In this document: piece after piece, positions 14,640 to 29,097 of the stretch
Layout of the letters: every line of letters starts with the position of its first letter
Position numbering within the stretch: position 1 is the stretch's first letter
DNA from: Dioscorea cayenensis subsp. rotundata
Taxonomy: Eukaryota > Streptophyta > Magnoliopsida > Dioscoreales > Dioscoreaceae
Direction: 5' to 3'
Length of the DNA: 64,000 nt
Assembly (NCBI RefSeq): GCF_009730915.1
Contig: NC_052473.1
Span: 18,124,100-18,188,099 of the forward strand
Position numbers and translations under genes: made by a program
The notes under the pieces: generated by a model
Databases searched by the model: none
What the model saw: only the letters and a program-made list of their open reading frames with translations
What the model was told of the DNA's origin: nothing

Positions 14640-17600
14640 CTATAACTTAAGGAAGACAAACTCTTCAATTGCAGGGATATCACCAATCTTCTTAAGAGTT
14701 TCCTTCTCAGGTTCTTCGTCAACACCGATTGCCATAATTGCCTGCTTCTTCGGAGCTGTCCTACCGACACTCATGAAACTGATATTCACATTTTGCTCAG
14801 AGAGTATATTCCCGACCCGGCCGATCATACCGGGCTGATCAACTTGTCTGCACAGTATCAAGTTCCCTTCAAGGCTCACATCTACAGCGAAGGACCCGAC
14901 CAATGTGAGATGTGGTATACCATCCTTCACCCTCCCCTCAACTCTGATATCGCCCGAATCAGAGATAGCACTCGCAAACTTGGACTCTACATTCGATAGG
15001 TGCAATTGGATGGAGTCTAATGGGATCTCGGCAGAGCCATCGTGGAAGATACGCTCCTCACTGATACGGAGGCCTCTCTGCTTTGCAGTATAGTCGGCAT
15101 TGACAAGGTTGACAAACACACTGGATATTGGTTCAATGATGCCTTTTGTAACCATTGCCCGGAGAATCCTAGTGTCCAGGTCATCTGGGTCTCGAGCTGA
15201 AGTGTATACAACTTTGACACCCTTGATGCCGCTGCCTCCTGCTACTAGTTGAACAGCCAATCTACCGAGCTTCTCGGCGAGGATAACGTAAGGAGCAAGC
15301 TCAGATAGAACCTGAGAGAAGAAACAGCATTGATTCAAATTTCATACAGAATAGGACTTTGAATAGAATAAGAATCTAATGTGGAGTAATTACCTCAGCA
15401 GGAACCATGGGGGCATTTACAGCAGTTGCAGCTAGCTCACCTTTCAATGCTCCAACAACTGCCTCTGCTATTTCGATAGCTACACCTTCCTGTAAGTGTT
15501 CATAACAGTAAGAATTTGTTGGATAAAACGGGAAAGAAGAAGAAGTAGAGTGTTGTGAGAATCATACCTGAGCTTCCATTGTACTAGCACCTAAGTGAGG
15601 TGTGACAGTTACATTTGGATGTTGCACCAATTTGCTGTCTGCTGCTGGAGGTTCCTTAGTGAAGACATCAAGTGCAGCCTACCCAGAGTCATAAGATTGT
15701 TAGATTGAAATGGATGTGTGAACACCATGCAGACGCATTCAATTGAACAACAGAGGCTCATATTGCACTCCGGAGCATATATGACAACAATAATTAGTTT
15801 ACTGAATCTATGGAAAAATAATAAATCCTATCACTTCCGATGCTATTTATATGTATCTTAATAAGGAAAGTGATTAAATTCAGGCTTTGCAATATTACAA
15901 GCTTGAATCAATAAGAAAGAACTCAAAGTGTTGTGCATAAAGTACCTGAGCAACAGTTCCATTGTCAAGAGCTCTCACCAAGGCATCTTCATCAATAACT
16001 CCACCCCTTGCAACATTGATGATTCTCACACCCTTTTTCATTTTCCCAAAGGTATCATCATTGAAAATCTTTGAAGTTGTAGGTGTCAGAGGCATGTGAA
16101 GAGAAATGAAGTCCGAATTAGATATGGCTTCATCAAATGACACAAGTTCTACACCGATAGCACGAGCCCTGTCAGCAGGGGCATATGGATCATGAGCAAC
16201 AACGTGCATTCCAAGTCCTTTCGCCCGCCTTGCAACTTCTGAACCAACCTTTCCAAATCCCATAACTGCCAGTGTTTTCCCCACCAGAGAAACACCAACA
16301 TACTTGTTGCGCTGCCATTTTCCTGCATGTGCAAAGACAACAACATAATAGTAACTTAACCATGTCATATTTTCACTAATTATGTAACTGATAGACAACT
16401 ACACAAGATGATTAAAAACAATTAATTCAAATATATATATATACACACACAGAAAGACAATTAGGAGGTTCACATGGGAACAAAGGATAAAAAATCCAGA
16501 TAACACATTGCATATCTGGAATACTACATCACAGGAAATTTATAAATTAATTTACAATGCATCAACCCCATTGCTTCCACAATCCACAACCTGACATAGA
16601 TCACTGCAAGCTGTTCATGAAGATAACCCTTGTTATAAAGACAACCGCAAGATACGGTGATAAAGTAGGCACAACATACCTTGATTTGAAACTGGATGAG
16701 TAATTGTCAAAGAGCAATTAAGGATCCAGAAGCATATTCTTGCGTGGTCAGTTATGCATGAAACCCAGAAAAGTTTATACAGGCTTAAGAGTGATTCCAA
16801 TGAGTTTCTCCCTTGCAAACAATTTGCATTTATTTTAAGAAGACAGATTAAGAAAAAAAATTTACTTTCCAAAAAAGTGGTGTGACTATGCCCTAGAAAC
16901 AATTGCATCTATATCAGGAAGACATTCCTTGCATTTGAAGTTCCATAAGCAACCATCCAATGCATCAAAACTTACACCATGATTATCTCTAATTCCTTCT
17001 TATCTACCACAAATCATTGGTTTCCTCAGACGCATTCTACATAGAAATTCTGTATAATCCGTCTTCTATATAGTCAATCTTTCCCCGAAAGGCTAAAGGA
17101 ATGTCAAGTCCATTTTATTCATATCAGTAACCTAGAAAATTCTCTTCTGTTCTCTATAGTACCAACTGATGGTGACACTAACAACACAATTACTAAGCTC
17201 AACACATATGTAACATGCCCACCAAATACATCTCAGTTCATGGTTTCTTGTAAAGCTCCAACAAATCTGAAACTAACATACTTAAAACACAATAAATCTC
17301 ATGATTTCTAACAAAATGAAATGTTCTCTGCACAAACAATTGTTGCCCATCATTGAAGAACAAAAGAACTTGAATATTCCCTCCTTCACCAAATTAACAA
17401 AAAGACAATTTTCAACAATTTAAACTATCCAATAGAAAATTAATAAAGAATCAAGAGGAATCAAACAAGGAAATAAATTCAATTGCACAACAACCAAGAC
17501 CAATAACGACAAAGCACTAAATCGAAAAGCTAGAGAAAGGTGCGCAACTTGGAGGTAACCACTCCCCATATAAACCAATCTCCACCAACACTACTTCACA

Positions 17601-18365
17601 GTCAGCGACTCAGCAAAGCTCCCTCCTTTTTCCAAAGATCCACTCAGGCATTCAATCAAACACGTCATCTGCCTATCTAAATCTAATTCCTAAATCAAGG
17701 CCGGGGTCCAAATGAAACCCTAGCTAGAGAGATGGAGATGAATAGAGAAGGAAAGAGTGAGAGAGTTTACCAGCTTTCATGCTAGCGTCGGCCTGAGCGA
17801 CGTTGCGAGCCATGGAAGTGAGAAGAGCGATGCCGTGCTCGGCTGCAGCGATGGTGTTTGCCGTGGGTGCGTTGACGACGAGACATCCATGCTCCGTCGC
17901 TGCCTGCAGATCAACGTTGTCGATCCCAACGCCAGCACGGCCAACAACCTTAAGCCTGCTGCGCGCCGCCTCAAACACCTCACGCGTGACCTTCGTCCCG
18001 CTCCTCACGATCAACGCATCACACAGCGAGATCTTCGCGCAGAGCTCTTCCTGGGACAAATTATAAGAGCAATCGACGTTCGAGAACTCACGAAGGAGTG
18101 CCAACCCGGCTTCCCCGAGCTTCTCGGCGACAAGGACGGTGGGTTTCGCATCCGCCACGGAAGCCGCAGCAGCGGAGATATGTGGGTGCCGAGACTCAGT
18201 GATTCGCGCGATCGGAGAGATCGCAGGGAGGCGGACGGTGGAGCCAAGGAAGGAACGGCGGGATCTGAAGCCACGGAGGGAGATGGAGGGAATGGAGGTG
18301 GGGATGGAGGCCGGGAGCTTGACGCCGGGGGAGATGGCGAGCTTGGAGGGAGCGAGAGCGGCCAT
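14640..18365 (-). CDS. PGDH: D-3-phosphoglycerate dehydrogenase, plastidial
   Basis: NAD-dependent enzyme that oxidises 3-phosphoglycerate to 3-phosphohydroxypyruvate, the first step of the phosphorylated serine pathway in plastids. Five exons (gene order): 18365-17771, 16322-15946, 15678-15568, 15489-15394 and 15311-14640; 616 residues, normal for plants. Residues 1-70 are Ser/Arg/Pro-rich and acid-poor, as in a transit peptide. Then comes the catalytic domain (from [10 protein letters not shown]), the GFGKVG nucleotide-binding loop at about 220-225, the substrate Arg in [13 protein letters not shown] (about 304), the catalytic His in PHLGAST (about 352), the intervening domain and a C-terminal ACT domain (about 540-616, [11 protein letters not shown]). 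The ACT domain suggests amino-acid feedback, although only some plant isoforms respond. I chose the Met of MAALAPSK over one 43 codons upstream because a transit peptide starts there. Confidence 0.95.
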
Positions 18366-20469
18366 GGCTTTGGATCTCGGGGGAGAAAGTGCCGGCCTTT
18401 GTTTGGACGAGCTTCCAAAAATGGCGCTTTTTGGTTCGAGGAAAAAAGGAATACTAGATCTAGTCTTATATAATGGTCGGGGATTTTTTGCCATTTAGTC
18501 CTTTGTGAAATTGATTTTTATATTTTTATATAATAAAAAAATTAATTTTTAAATTAATGATGTTTACCATGAAATGCCATAATATTTCCAACAGAATATC
18601 CATAGAATATACCATTTAGTTTTGAAACAGTGTTTTTGTGTTCGGTGAATTTTTTTTTTTTTTCTAAAAATGGCAAACGTACATATTTTTATACGTAGAT
18701 AGCCAATGACAGTCTGTCTATACACTGTCATTCGGCCAATATAGAAATTAGATTATAAATATGTTTTTATAATCAGAATATTTTGGTACCGCTTTGTTTT
18801 ATACGTTTTGAATACAAGCAAGTATAATTTTATGTAATTAGTCAGAATCACTTAATCACAGGTGTTTTGGTGGGTGAAATCTTTCATACTAGATTAAAAC
18901 AGTTTAATTGATATTGAAGAGGAAATTTTATAATAATTTATTTATTTATTTGTCTTTAGATATTTTTATTTTAACATGTTCATCCATTCAAATCAACTAG
19001 TTTAGGTTAGTTTAAAGTTAGTTTGGTTAATTGTTGATAACAAATAAACTCCAGAACTCAGGGATGTGCACGTGTGGGGAGCAAAGCTCAACGCCGACCC
19101 ACATGCCCTCATCTTGCATAGGCTTTGAAGTTCGATCCTAGGTCCTCTCCGAAACGAATATTGTTGGCCACTATTTTTATCATTTCATAAATTTAAAAAT
19201 AAATATAGATAAACAAACAAGGATAGCTATTTATGACCGTTTCAATTTTTAACTTATTCAAACTCATTTTAATAATAAACAAGCCAAAATCTGATCTTAA
19301 ATTGTGTAACTTATGTTTAAGTTTAGGATGATACTGATGGCTAATGGTTATCAAACATATATGTTTATCAAAAAATTAATGAAAATTTATATCTTTATTT
19401 ATTTTGATAGAATTATATTATTTTAAATTTTCTATAAAAACATAATAAAAATAAAACTAAATATAAATTACTCAATATCATAATAAAATCAAATAAGGTC
19501 ATAATCAAATGAAGGTTTTTTTTTTAAAAAAAAAAATCTTAAAAAGAAACCAGGAATTATGTATAACAGGTGAAAATTTTCAGGGACTCATAGTTACTTT
19601 TATATAAATTTAATATATTTTTGAAAAAGGTGTAGGTGGAAAGTGGTAGGTTTGAAAAGATGGAATTTGTTATGCAAAGAATTGAATATCAAATTTGTAT
19701 CAAATTTTGGAATTTTGTCATAATTTTGTCCCCTTCTCACTCTAGTCTTAAATGTACGCATATAAATATAAATATATACACACACACACATAGGCCTTGA
19801 GCCACATTCTGAGATTAATCAATTTAATTTATTAATTATACTTTTTATATTACTTTAATTAATAGTTTTAGAAAAATTCAAAGACCTATTCATAAAATGC
19901 CATTCAAAAGTAGAAAAGAGCATCGGTTGGTTCAGAAACTGAACCGAGTCGGTTAATCGAACCTAAATATGTTAAAAAATGAGAATCAAACTGAACCAAA
20001 TAAAAATTAAAATTAAAATTAATTAAACCGAAATGTTTATTTAACCGAAATTATGTAATTTTTTAAATGATTTGTAGTGCAATTAATTGAACTATTGATT
20101 TATAATTTTTTTTAATTCATAATTCTATCATTTCAGGCTAATTATAACCTATTAAGTAATAGACTTATAAACTAATAATATATAACTTATACAAAAACCT
20201 AACCTATATATATATTTATTTATATAACATAATTCGGTTTCAGTTAAACCAAATTTAAAAAAAAAAAACCAAATCGAACTTCGGTTTAATATTCGGTTTT
20301 CCCGAATAATGCTCACCTTTATTCAGAAGGCCCAATGGCTCATTAACAACAATTCGGCCCATTATCTCCAAACTTCTGAAACATTCCAGCACGTGCTACC
20401 TCACGTGATCTGGTGTTCTTTTAGTGCAACAATGGCGGACTAAAACCCTACTGCTTTGAAGCTCCAACA
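18366..20469. other. Intergenic between divergent PGDH and ECD genes
   Basis: PGDH promoter and leader at the left. A sequence at about 19050-19160 has a pol III B-box-like motif (GTTCGATCCTAGG) and may be a SINE fragment. A block at about 19925-20310 is rich in alternating AACCGA and TCGGTTT motifs, the look of an old dispersed repeat. The ECD promoter is at the right. Confidence 0.5.
20328..20469 (+). promoter_or_regulatory. ECD promoter motifs: site II, CACGTG boxes, telo-box
   Basis: Two GGCCCA elements (about 20329 and 20356), two CACGTG cores (within 20389-20396 and at 20402-20407) and an AAAACCCTA telo-box-like motif (about 20442) lie within 140 bp of the ECD start codon. Site II plus telo-box is typical of plant growth and ribosome-related genes; use here is inferred. 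Confidence 0.5.
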
Positions 20470-23400
20470 ATGGCGACCTCTTCTTCATCATCTTCTCCGT
20501 TTCCTCTCCACCCTCATCGCACCCCCGACGATACCCTCTTCTTCTCCATCTTCTCCGATGAATCCTCTGCGGCTTCCCTTCCTCCTCTTCACCTCCACAT
20601 CCTCCGCATTCTCGCACCTTACCTCCATGACTACCTTTGGCATCATGATCCCTTCCTTATCTCCATTTCCCCCGTTCCCTGCGCCGTCTGTGGCTCCGGC
20701 GATCTTCCTCACCTCCACGGCAAGCTCAGGTATGGTGACAATCTCGAGGACGAGTGGTTTGCCGTCTTCCTTCTCTTTGCGATCACTCGTGAGATCCCCT
20801 CCGTCTCTATCCGGGTTTGGGACTCCGACGGTGAATTCCTTCTCATCGAGGCCGCCTACCATCTCCCTCGATGGCTCACCCCTGATTCGTCTCCTAATCG
20901 TGTATTCATCCGCTCAGGCCTTCTCCATATCATCCCCAAATCCTTCTCCCCCTCCACCCCATCCCTCCCTGATGCCCTCTCCGCTCTCCGTTCATCCGAT
21001 GTAGATACTGTCGCGCCGGAGCCTGTTCAGTCCGCCATTGGCCGCCGCCTCTCCGGCTATCCAGAGCGAGCGAGAGCAAACATTCATCGGGTTCGCGCTA
21101 GGGTTCCGTTGTCGGTGGCCCTTGTGTTAAAGCACGAACCTTGCTTGATTTCCTTGGCCGTGGAGGCGTTCTATGATCGAGATGTGGATTCCATGAAGCA
21201 TGCTGCGAAGATGGAAAAGTTCTCGAGTTCGGAGATGGTGCGAGTCAGTGTTAGGATGACGAGGGCGATGTATGCCCAGCTTGTGCAGCAGGACTTCAGG
21301 GCGCCCAACGGGTATCCAATGGCACGGAGAGAAGAGGGGAAGGAAGTGTATGCGGAGGCGGAGCTGGGTATGAAGATTGCTTGTGGGTTTGAGATGATGT
21401 ATCAGGTGAGGAGATTGGCCGGCGAAGAAGGGAAGGGGGAGACTTGGGAGGTGTTCAAGAAGAGCTTGGAGAACAGTGGGTGCTTTGATGGGTTGCTCCC
21501 TGGGTCGAAGGAGTATAAGAGGATTATGGATGGTGCCATGGAGTGCTATAGGAGTAGTTCTGCGTTCTTGCGAACAAGGTATACCTACTTCTATTCTTCA
21601 GTCTAGCTCATTTTCATGGGACTCTTTCAACCGTAATTTTGCATGGAACCTCATTGGTAAAATCTTAGTTGATTATACTATGAAGTGGCGTAAATGGTTC
21701 ACACGTACGAATTTTAACTAGATTGTGAAGTTGTAGCCTTGGAGTGCTACTTCAGTATTCCTGTTGATGAGGTATAACTGCTTCTCATCTGTTAGCACAT
21801 ATCGATGTAACCCTATAACTAATAGTAGCCTAATTTCTCATGGGAACCTAAATTGGTAAAATCTCGTATAGTTAGGCGAAGTAGTATTATTGATGATTCA
21901 TGCTGCAAAATTATAACTTGATTGTGAAGAACTAACTAATCTTGGTATAGTGTGTTTTATTTCACTGTTAGTAGAATTTCTTTGTTTGAAAATGGATTTC
22001 ACCTTGATAACTTTTTTGCTTAGAATAGGTAGAATGTAGTAATAGATAGGTAGCCTATATCATGTTATAGCAAGGCCTATGGTTGTGATTTGGTGTGTTA
22101 TTACCTTCAGGGCTTTAAACAGGTAGAAATGTCATGGTCATTGGTTTAATTTGAGTATTTATGCTTGTTGACGTACGAGAAATAGTTTTCTATACTCTTT
22201 TAATTAATTGTAACTTACGTCAGGGACATCCTGTATGCTCCAGTGCAACGCATAGATGAAATTCTCTCTTCACCTCATTCTGCTGATGATTTCAAAGTTA
22301 CTGAGATTCCTCCCAATGATGATGATTTGTGGTTCTATAATGGAGAGGATGAGTTGAACTCTGTCATTTTGGAAAGACAGAAAGAAATGGAATCTTATGA
22401 ATCGGGCTGCAGAAAAAATGGAAAATCAAGACAACCTGAAGGGTCTAATGATTTCAATCTTGGCAACATAGCAGAATCTATGCAAGCATTTGTCCAGAAA
22501 ATTTCAAGTTTTGAAGGGGCAGAGGTTCCTGAAAACAGGTTTGATGTTTCTTCTCTATGTTGATTTGGGAAAATTGTCTTCTACGCTTTGTGTTCTATAA
22601 TTAACATTTTAACATGTGTTCCCAAGCAATATGTGTGCCATTTGCTTTCAGGAATTTGCTCACTGTTTCTAATATTCCTCATCATTGCTCAATTTATGTT
22701 CTCTATACTATAAAAAGGCCACAGAAGGCTTTTCTCTTTGTCTTTGAATTTTGGTCTTTTAATCTATTGATCATGGGACTTCTAGAAAACATGGCACCTT
22801 GTTGTTGATATGTTGGCCCGTTCATGTATCTATATCTATCCATTTATGATTTGATATATATTTATATTCTGATTGGCAAGTTCACTATATGTTTTTCATG
22901 TTGATTTAATTCCATCATTACATTCCATTCTTGGGTATTTTCATTTTGGACAGAGACTCAAAAGCTGTGGAGCTTGATTTTGGCCAGTTTATGAAGGAGA
23001 TGGCATCAGTTTTAGAACCTGTTAGTAACCAAGGAGCTGTTGAAGGACATGATTCTGATGGAGGACATTCCCCATCAACTGATATGGAATATGGTACTTT
23101 GTGCAATTACCTTTTATGATTATTTGGTTAATAATTATGTGTCTAGCTTGATGGATTAGCAAATTTAACATAAAATTGGAGAAAGTGGTTGGTGGATGAT
23201 TATAAGATACTAGTGAATGAATCAACTTCCCTAGTTTTAGCATTTTGGATCAATTCTTATCTTGGTCTTCAGAACCTAATTTTTGTATTTGTTTATTGAA
23301 GCATATTATGGTAACTTGATCCCAAATTTAGTCGGTTATGTGAGGTGCACATATGGTTTCCCTGTACTGAAACATCCTTTCTTTTCTTTTTTTATTTTTT

Positions 23401-24669
23401 ATTTTTTTTTTGTTTTTGTGTGTGCATGGGCAACTTGAAAAGTTGATGGCAGTGGCTGGCCTAGAGTCTCTTATATTTTTTGTTTTAATTAATGGCCATA
23501 CATTTTACCCATGTCTCAAAAAGGTCCTTTCTGAACTTTGCAGATGACTTTGAATCCGGAAGTGATCTTGATGACCAACATGGGGATGGTGAAACCGAAG
23601 ACTATTTTATGCAGACTTATTCTGACGCTCTAAATAAGGAACTAAATGAAACCACACTAAACAAAAGCTTTGTCCGTGCACAAGAACATACAGACAACAA
23701 TGTTCAGGTATTATTTGTGTCTGATTTTGAAGGCCTTCGTTTTCTGATTTCTTTTTTCCCTTTACTTCGTGAATCTCCATGCAATTTACAAGAACTAAAA
23801 GGCTTGCGGTTTTAACTATAAGATCTCTGTGTTGAGAAATTATCTAAAATTTCCCAAGCATTTGCAATATATTAGTACTTAATTAACACTATGAATCTTT
23901 GCAATCTCTCTCAAGAGATTAGACGCTCGAAGCCTGATAATCTAATTCTTTGGATGGTTGGTATGCTCTTGGGTGTCTTTTGAGTCTCACATGTGGTGTA
24001 TTTCTTCCTGACTTTCCATGAATTTTTGTGGCTCAATTAACCTTCTATCTTGTAGTTTCCTTGTTCTTCAGTGTCTACGTCAAATATGTTATATTACTAG
24101 AATAATTGCTCAACATAGTCATATATATAATATATAATTGTTCATAATTCTTTCCTCTGTGGATGAATTTGTTGATCACAACCATTTATCATCAGATGAT
24201 TAGTTAAAATTGCTTTCATCTGGACCAAGCATCATCGATTTCTTATGTACCATCAAAACTAATACTCTCGTCTCCTATTGAACCCATATTCAAACATTCA
24301 TCTACCCGGCTAAAATCAAGTGCATAACTCATTACCAAACTCAAAACCCTGATGCATGTTCTTTATCCATTTGTGCTTTGTCGTATATTTATTTAATCCT
24401 CGCAACTTACAGTGCCTGTCTTAAATACTTTCTTAACATTGTGTTTTTCGTCCTATGATTTTGCTTTGTAGGGGACATCCAGTGCTGCTGCTGCTGCTGC
24501 TGCTGCAAAGGATTCAGATGAGGAATTAACCCCTGTTGATGTGGATATAAACCTTGTACAAAGCTTCCTGGACTCCTTCGCTTCTCAGCAAGGCCTTCCA
24601 GGTCCAGCTTCCAACATGCTTGGACTCATGGGATTAAAGGTCCCCCAACAAGATCCTAAAGAGCAGTGA
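20470..24669 (+). CDS. ECD: Ecdysoneless (ECD/SGT1-type) homologue
   Basis: Member of the Ecdysoneless family, conserved from yeast to plants; animal ECD works in pre-mRNA splicing and cell-cycle control, and the plant role is little known. Five exons join in frame: 20470-21578, 22224-22538, 22954-23093, 23544-23707 and 24472-24669; 641 residues, matching the family. Family signs: DDTLFFSIF near the start, the HGKLRYGDNLEDEWF block, the RVWDSDGEFLLIEAA strand region, LPRWLTPD, and the GYPERARANIHRVRARVP segment. The middle is acidic (EIPPNDDDLWFYNGEDE), which fits an acidic activation-like region. The last exon opens with an eight-residue Ala run coded by GCT repeats and ends in the conserved [19 protein letters not shown] helix. 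Part of this gene is copied at 27.7-28.9 kb, and its start at 34.5 kb. Confidence 0.9.
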
Positions 24670-25164
24670 TTCCATTCTACCAGCAAATGTATTACATGCA
24701 AATGTATATATATTTATATGACCTGTGTCATGATATGCAATTTTTTGTTTCCCCAAAGCCCCTAATTCAAATGAAAAAAAAAATGTGAATGAACTTGTTT
24801 CTGCATTCTGCTAGATTGCATTGGCTTTAATATTGAATTGTATTGTATTTATTTTAAGTTTTTTTTATATTTTATCTGTAGCCCTTAAAAAGTTGTTCAG
24901 TTTACAGGTACTTATCTCCATCTTTTATATGATTCAAGCCTTATGACCCTATAATACCAGGATAATTATTCAAACACTCTTTGCATTGTACTTTTTGAAG
25001 GAAAAATTTATATAAGAACCCATTATACTTCAAACACTTGATCATGTTGATTTTAATAATCAAATAAAAGTACCATTTTAGTTCCAGAATTATTAAAAAA
25101 AAAAAATACTCATTAAAAAAAATGCTCATTTTAAAATTGTAAGTGAAAGTTTAAGTATAAAATT

Positions 25165-25205
<41 letters not shown>

Positions 25206-27671
25206 ATTCATGGATAAAATTCAGAAAGACCTTCCGAAGTCCTTGCGATTAAGGATGGCAACGTGTAGGGTATGTCAAAACTCTTACTTGTACCCGTAAC
25301 CCCTACTCTATACCCGTACTCTTACCTGTAACTTTCAGGGTAAAAAAAATCATACCCTTACCCTTAGGGTACTAACTTCCCGTTATTCAAATTATTGAAT
25401 TAAATTTAAATATAATTTTTTTTTTAAAAAAAATAATAATAATAAATAATAATCTTCCAAAGCATTCAGTGGCCTCCAAAGCTGGCATATGGACAATGGT
25501 AATTTGATAGTATAAAAACAATTGTGACTTCTCATCTTTTAAGATTGTCCATCAGTAACTTCTTCCTTAATAACACATAGACATGCATTTTTGCTTAATC
25601 CATTAGTGAGGAGTTTAGAAGAGCTTCTTCCTGTTGCATATGCCAATAAAATCTGGTGCTTCATACCCTTAAGAACCATGCTTGTAGTTTCAACTCTACG
25701 TGTAGCTTTTCTTCTGCCCCATTTTTTGGTAAGTTTTTTATTACTGCTCTTTTGAAATATTTCTGCATTCTCATATGAAGCTGTTATTGCATGTGCAATA
25801 GTTTTAATTCTGCAAATATTCTTTTGAGCTCTGACTTAATGGGACAAGAGTTGAAGTAAAGAACATTTTACTATTTTATGGGAAAGAAAAACTCACTATA
25901 TTAAGAAAATAATGCCAATTTAACTGTCCTGCTTTAGAATCCATAATTATGGGACTATGTCACTAAGTTGTTGGGCAATCACAAGGGATTTTACAGTTGT
26001 ATAACTTCCATACTTTCTAAATTCCTCATGTTCAATTTCTTGCTTTTTTTTTGGACAAAAGGAACAGACAGCCTGAAGGCCCTGCTAAACCATCAGGGAC
26101 ATACACAAGCCTCTGTGGAACAAGTGGGGGTGGGGCCTGTACATACATGGGCGCTGGGATCACCCGCACACAACCACCGTTCATATCTCCCAGAAATGTA
26201 CTTTTAGCCAAGAATCGAACTCGCACTACTCGGTGAAGAGCTCTATGAAGACCCATATACTAATAGATCATTTGGTCGTTGGCAATTTCTTGCTTTTGTG
26301 ATAAGATTTTATACTTAAAATTTTGTTTATCATTAGAGATGAATGTAGAAGACTGTGAGTCTACCATAAAAGAGTTTAGAAAATGAAGAGAGGGCTAGTG
26401 GGTTGTATTTATATAATTATGATCGCTCTAGAAAAGGCGTGATTTATTCACAATTAATCTTGGATTGGTTAATGAAGAAAAGGAAACTCAATGGCTTTAT
26501 TCTTTGGGAAATAAACATCATCTAGATAGATTGTTGTTCCATTTTTGGGTTGACAAATTAAAGTTCTTTGTAATAAGATAGCCATTATGCCACCTAATGC
26601 TATGGACCACATTTGTATTATGAGTGTTGTACCTTCCCTACTGATATCTCCAAGAAAATATTGGTGCTCAATTCACAAATAATCTTTTAACTTTTTCTCT
26701 AAAACCTCAATTCTAGAAGGTTTTCCTTTCTTTACCTACTCTCCTTTGTTCTTACCTCTGCAGTGTGTGTATTCAATTTTTGCTTTTACTGTCACATGAT
26801 AACCAAGTTTACTTCTGTAAATATTTCATTTCTTAGATTTAAGACTCTTAGGCTATGTTTATTGAAAGAGTTGTTGTGCACTATAGCAAATTGCTTAATT
26901 ATTTCTGAATATTGCAGCCTGATTGATATCTCAGTCTCTCAAATAAAAATTTATTAAGTTTGCATGGTTTTTCTTGTAATTTATCTTCAGCTAATTTTGT
27001 TCATTTATTCACTCAGGTCTTGTGATGGCTCTCAGTGGTATATTCTTAATTTAATCCTGTTTAAACCAGCTAAATTGTGCATCTTAAAATATTCGCAATG
27101 AGAGAAAATTGTATCTTGTGTATAAAAGCTCTGAGTTTTAAGATGCAATTAAGAGACCTTTTTTCCAAGTAGTATACAAGATGCACTAATCTTGAGCTTT
27201 CCTTTTATTCTAGAGTAGCACTTTAAAATTCTTAATATGCCATATGATCAGTTACCCTGTAATATGTACTTTGATGACATTTTAGCTTTTAGTTGGCATG
27301 CAAAGCCACTTGCTTCAAGCATGATTTGTTCAACAATGTTGCTGGAGAAACAACTGCATACACAATAGAGAATGAGTCTTGAATGTTGTAGGAGATAATT
27401 TATGCAAAATTTCTATTTATGTAAGAATGTTCAAATTATTCAAGTGAAACATAGAATTAGCATCATCAACTAAAGGTCCACAAATTTTTACCAATGTTCA
27501 CTATTTTTCACCATTTGTTTGTCCATTCAATTCATCGTCATCTGCAATGTATGCAAGTGGCAACAACAGATTCTAGACGCGCTTATTCTCTATTACAAAG
27601 TTGAATTTTCTTTGCATTTTAATTGATATGCCCAAAGAAGACAACGGTATAGTCATTTAATATTGTACTTT
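24670..27671. other. Intergenic after ECD, with repeats
   Basis: ECD 3' UTR and downstream DNA (to about 25225) that is also present in the copy at 28.2-28.9 kb; a TA run at 25169-25201; a repeat-like block of TACCC and GGGTA motifs at about 25250-25380; and a SINE at 26048-26282 listed separately. The rest (26.3-27.6 kb) is AT-rich with no recognised gene. Confidence 0.55.
26048..26282 (-). mobile_element. tRNA-derived SINE, copy A
   Basis: Inserted on the minus strand between perfect 15-bp direct repeats CAATTTCTTGCTTTT at 26033-26047 and 26283-26297. Read on the minus strand, the element has a pol III B box (GCGAGTTCGATTCTTGG) about 65-75 bases from its 5' end, a body with GGTTGTGTGCGGGTGATCCC, and an A-rich tail (T run at the left end on +). 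These are the marks of a target-primed retroposed SINE. It shares body sequence with copies at about 27.99-28.2 kb and 41.0-41.18 kb. Confidence 0.85.
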
Positions 27672-28920
<1,249 letters not shown>

Positions 28921-29097
28921 TGAATACTTACTGTTATTTATTTATTTATTTTGAATTTTTCAATTTTATATCTTTATTTATTTATTTATTTTTTTCTCGC
29001 CCCTCTTTGTTAATCTCCCGCGCTGTCAGTTCTCGAAACAATTCATCTTCGTCGTCTCCAAATTGCTCCCAAATTTCTAGGGTTTAGGGTTTCGTAC

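Noticed and set aside
15017-15220. 67-codon minus-strand frame
   Set aside because: Shadow of PGDH exon 5 in another frame.
17757-18473. 238-codon open frame on the + strand
   Set aside because: Exact antisense of PGDH exon 1, whose GC-rich codons keep the other strand open; no domain, Arg/Gly-rich composition.
20456-21004. 182-codon Pro/Ser-rich frame on the + strand and antisense frames
   Set aside because: Shadow frames of ECD exon 1, which has clear family similarity in its own frame.
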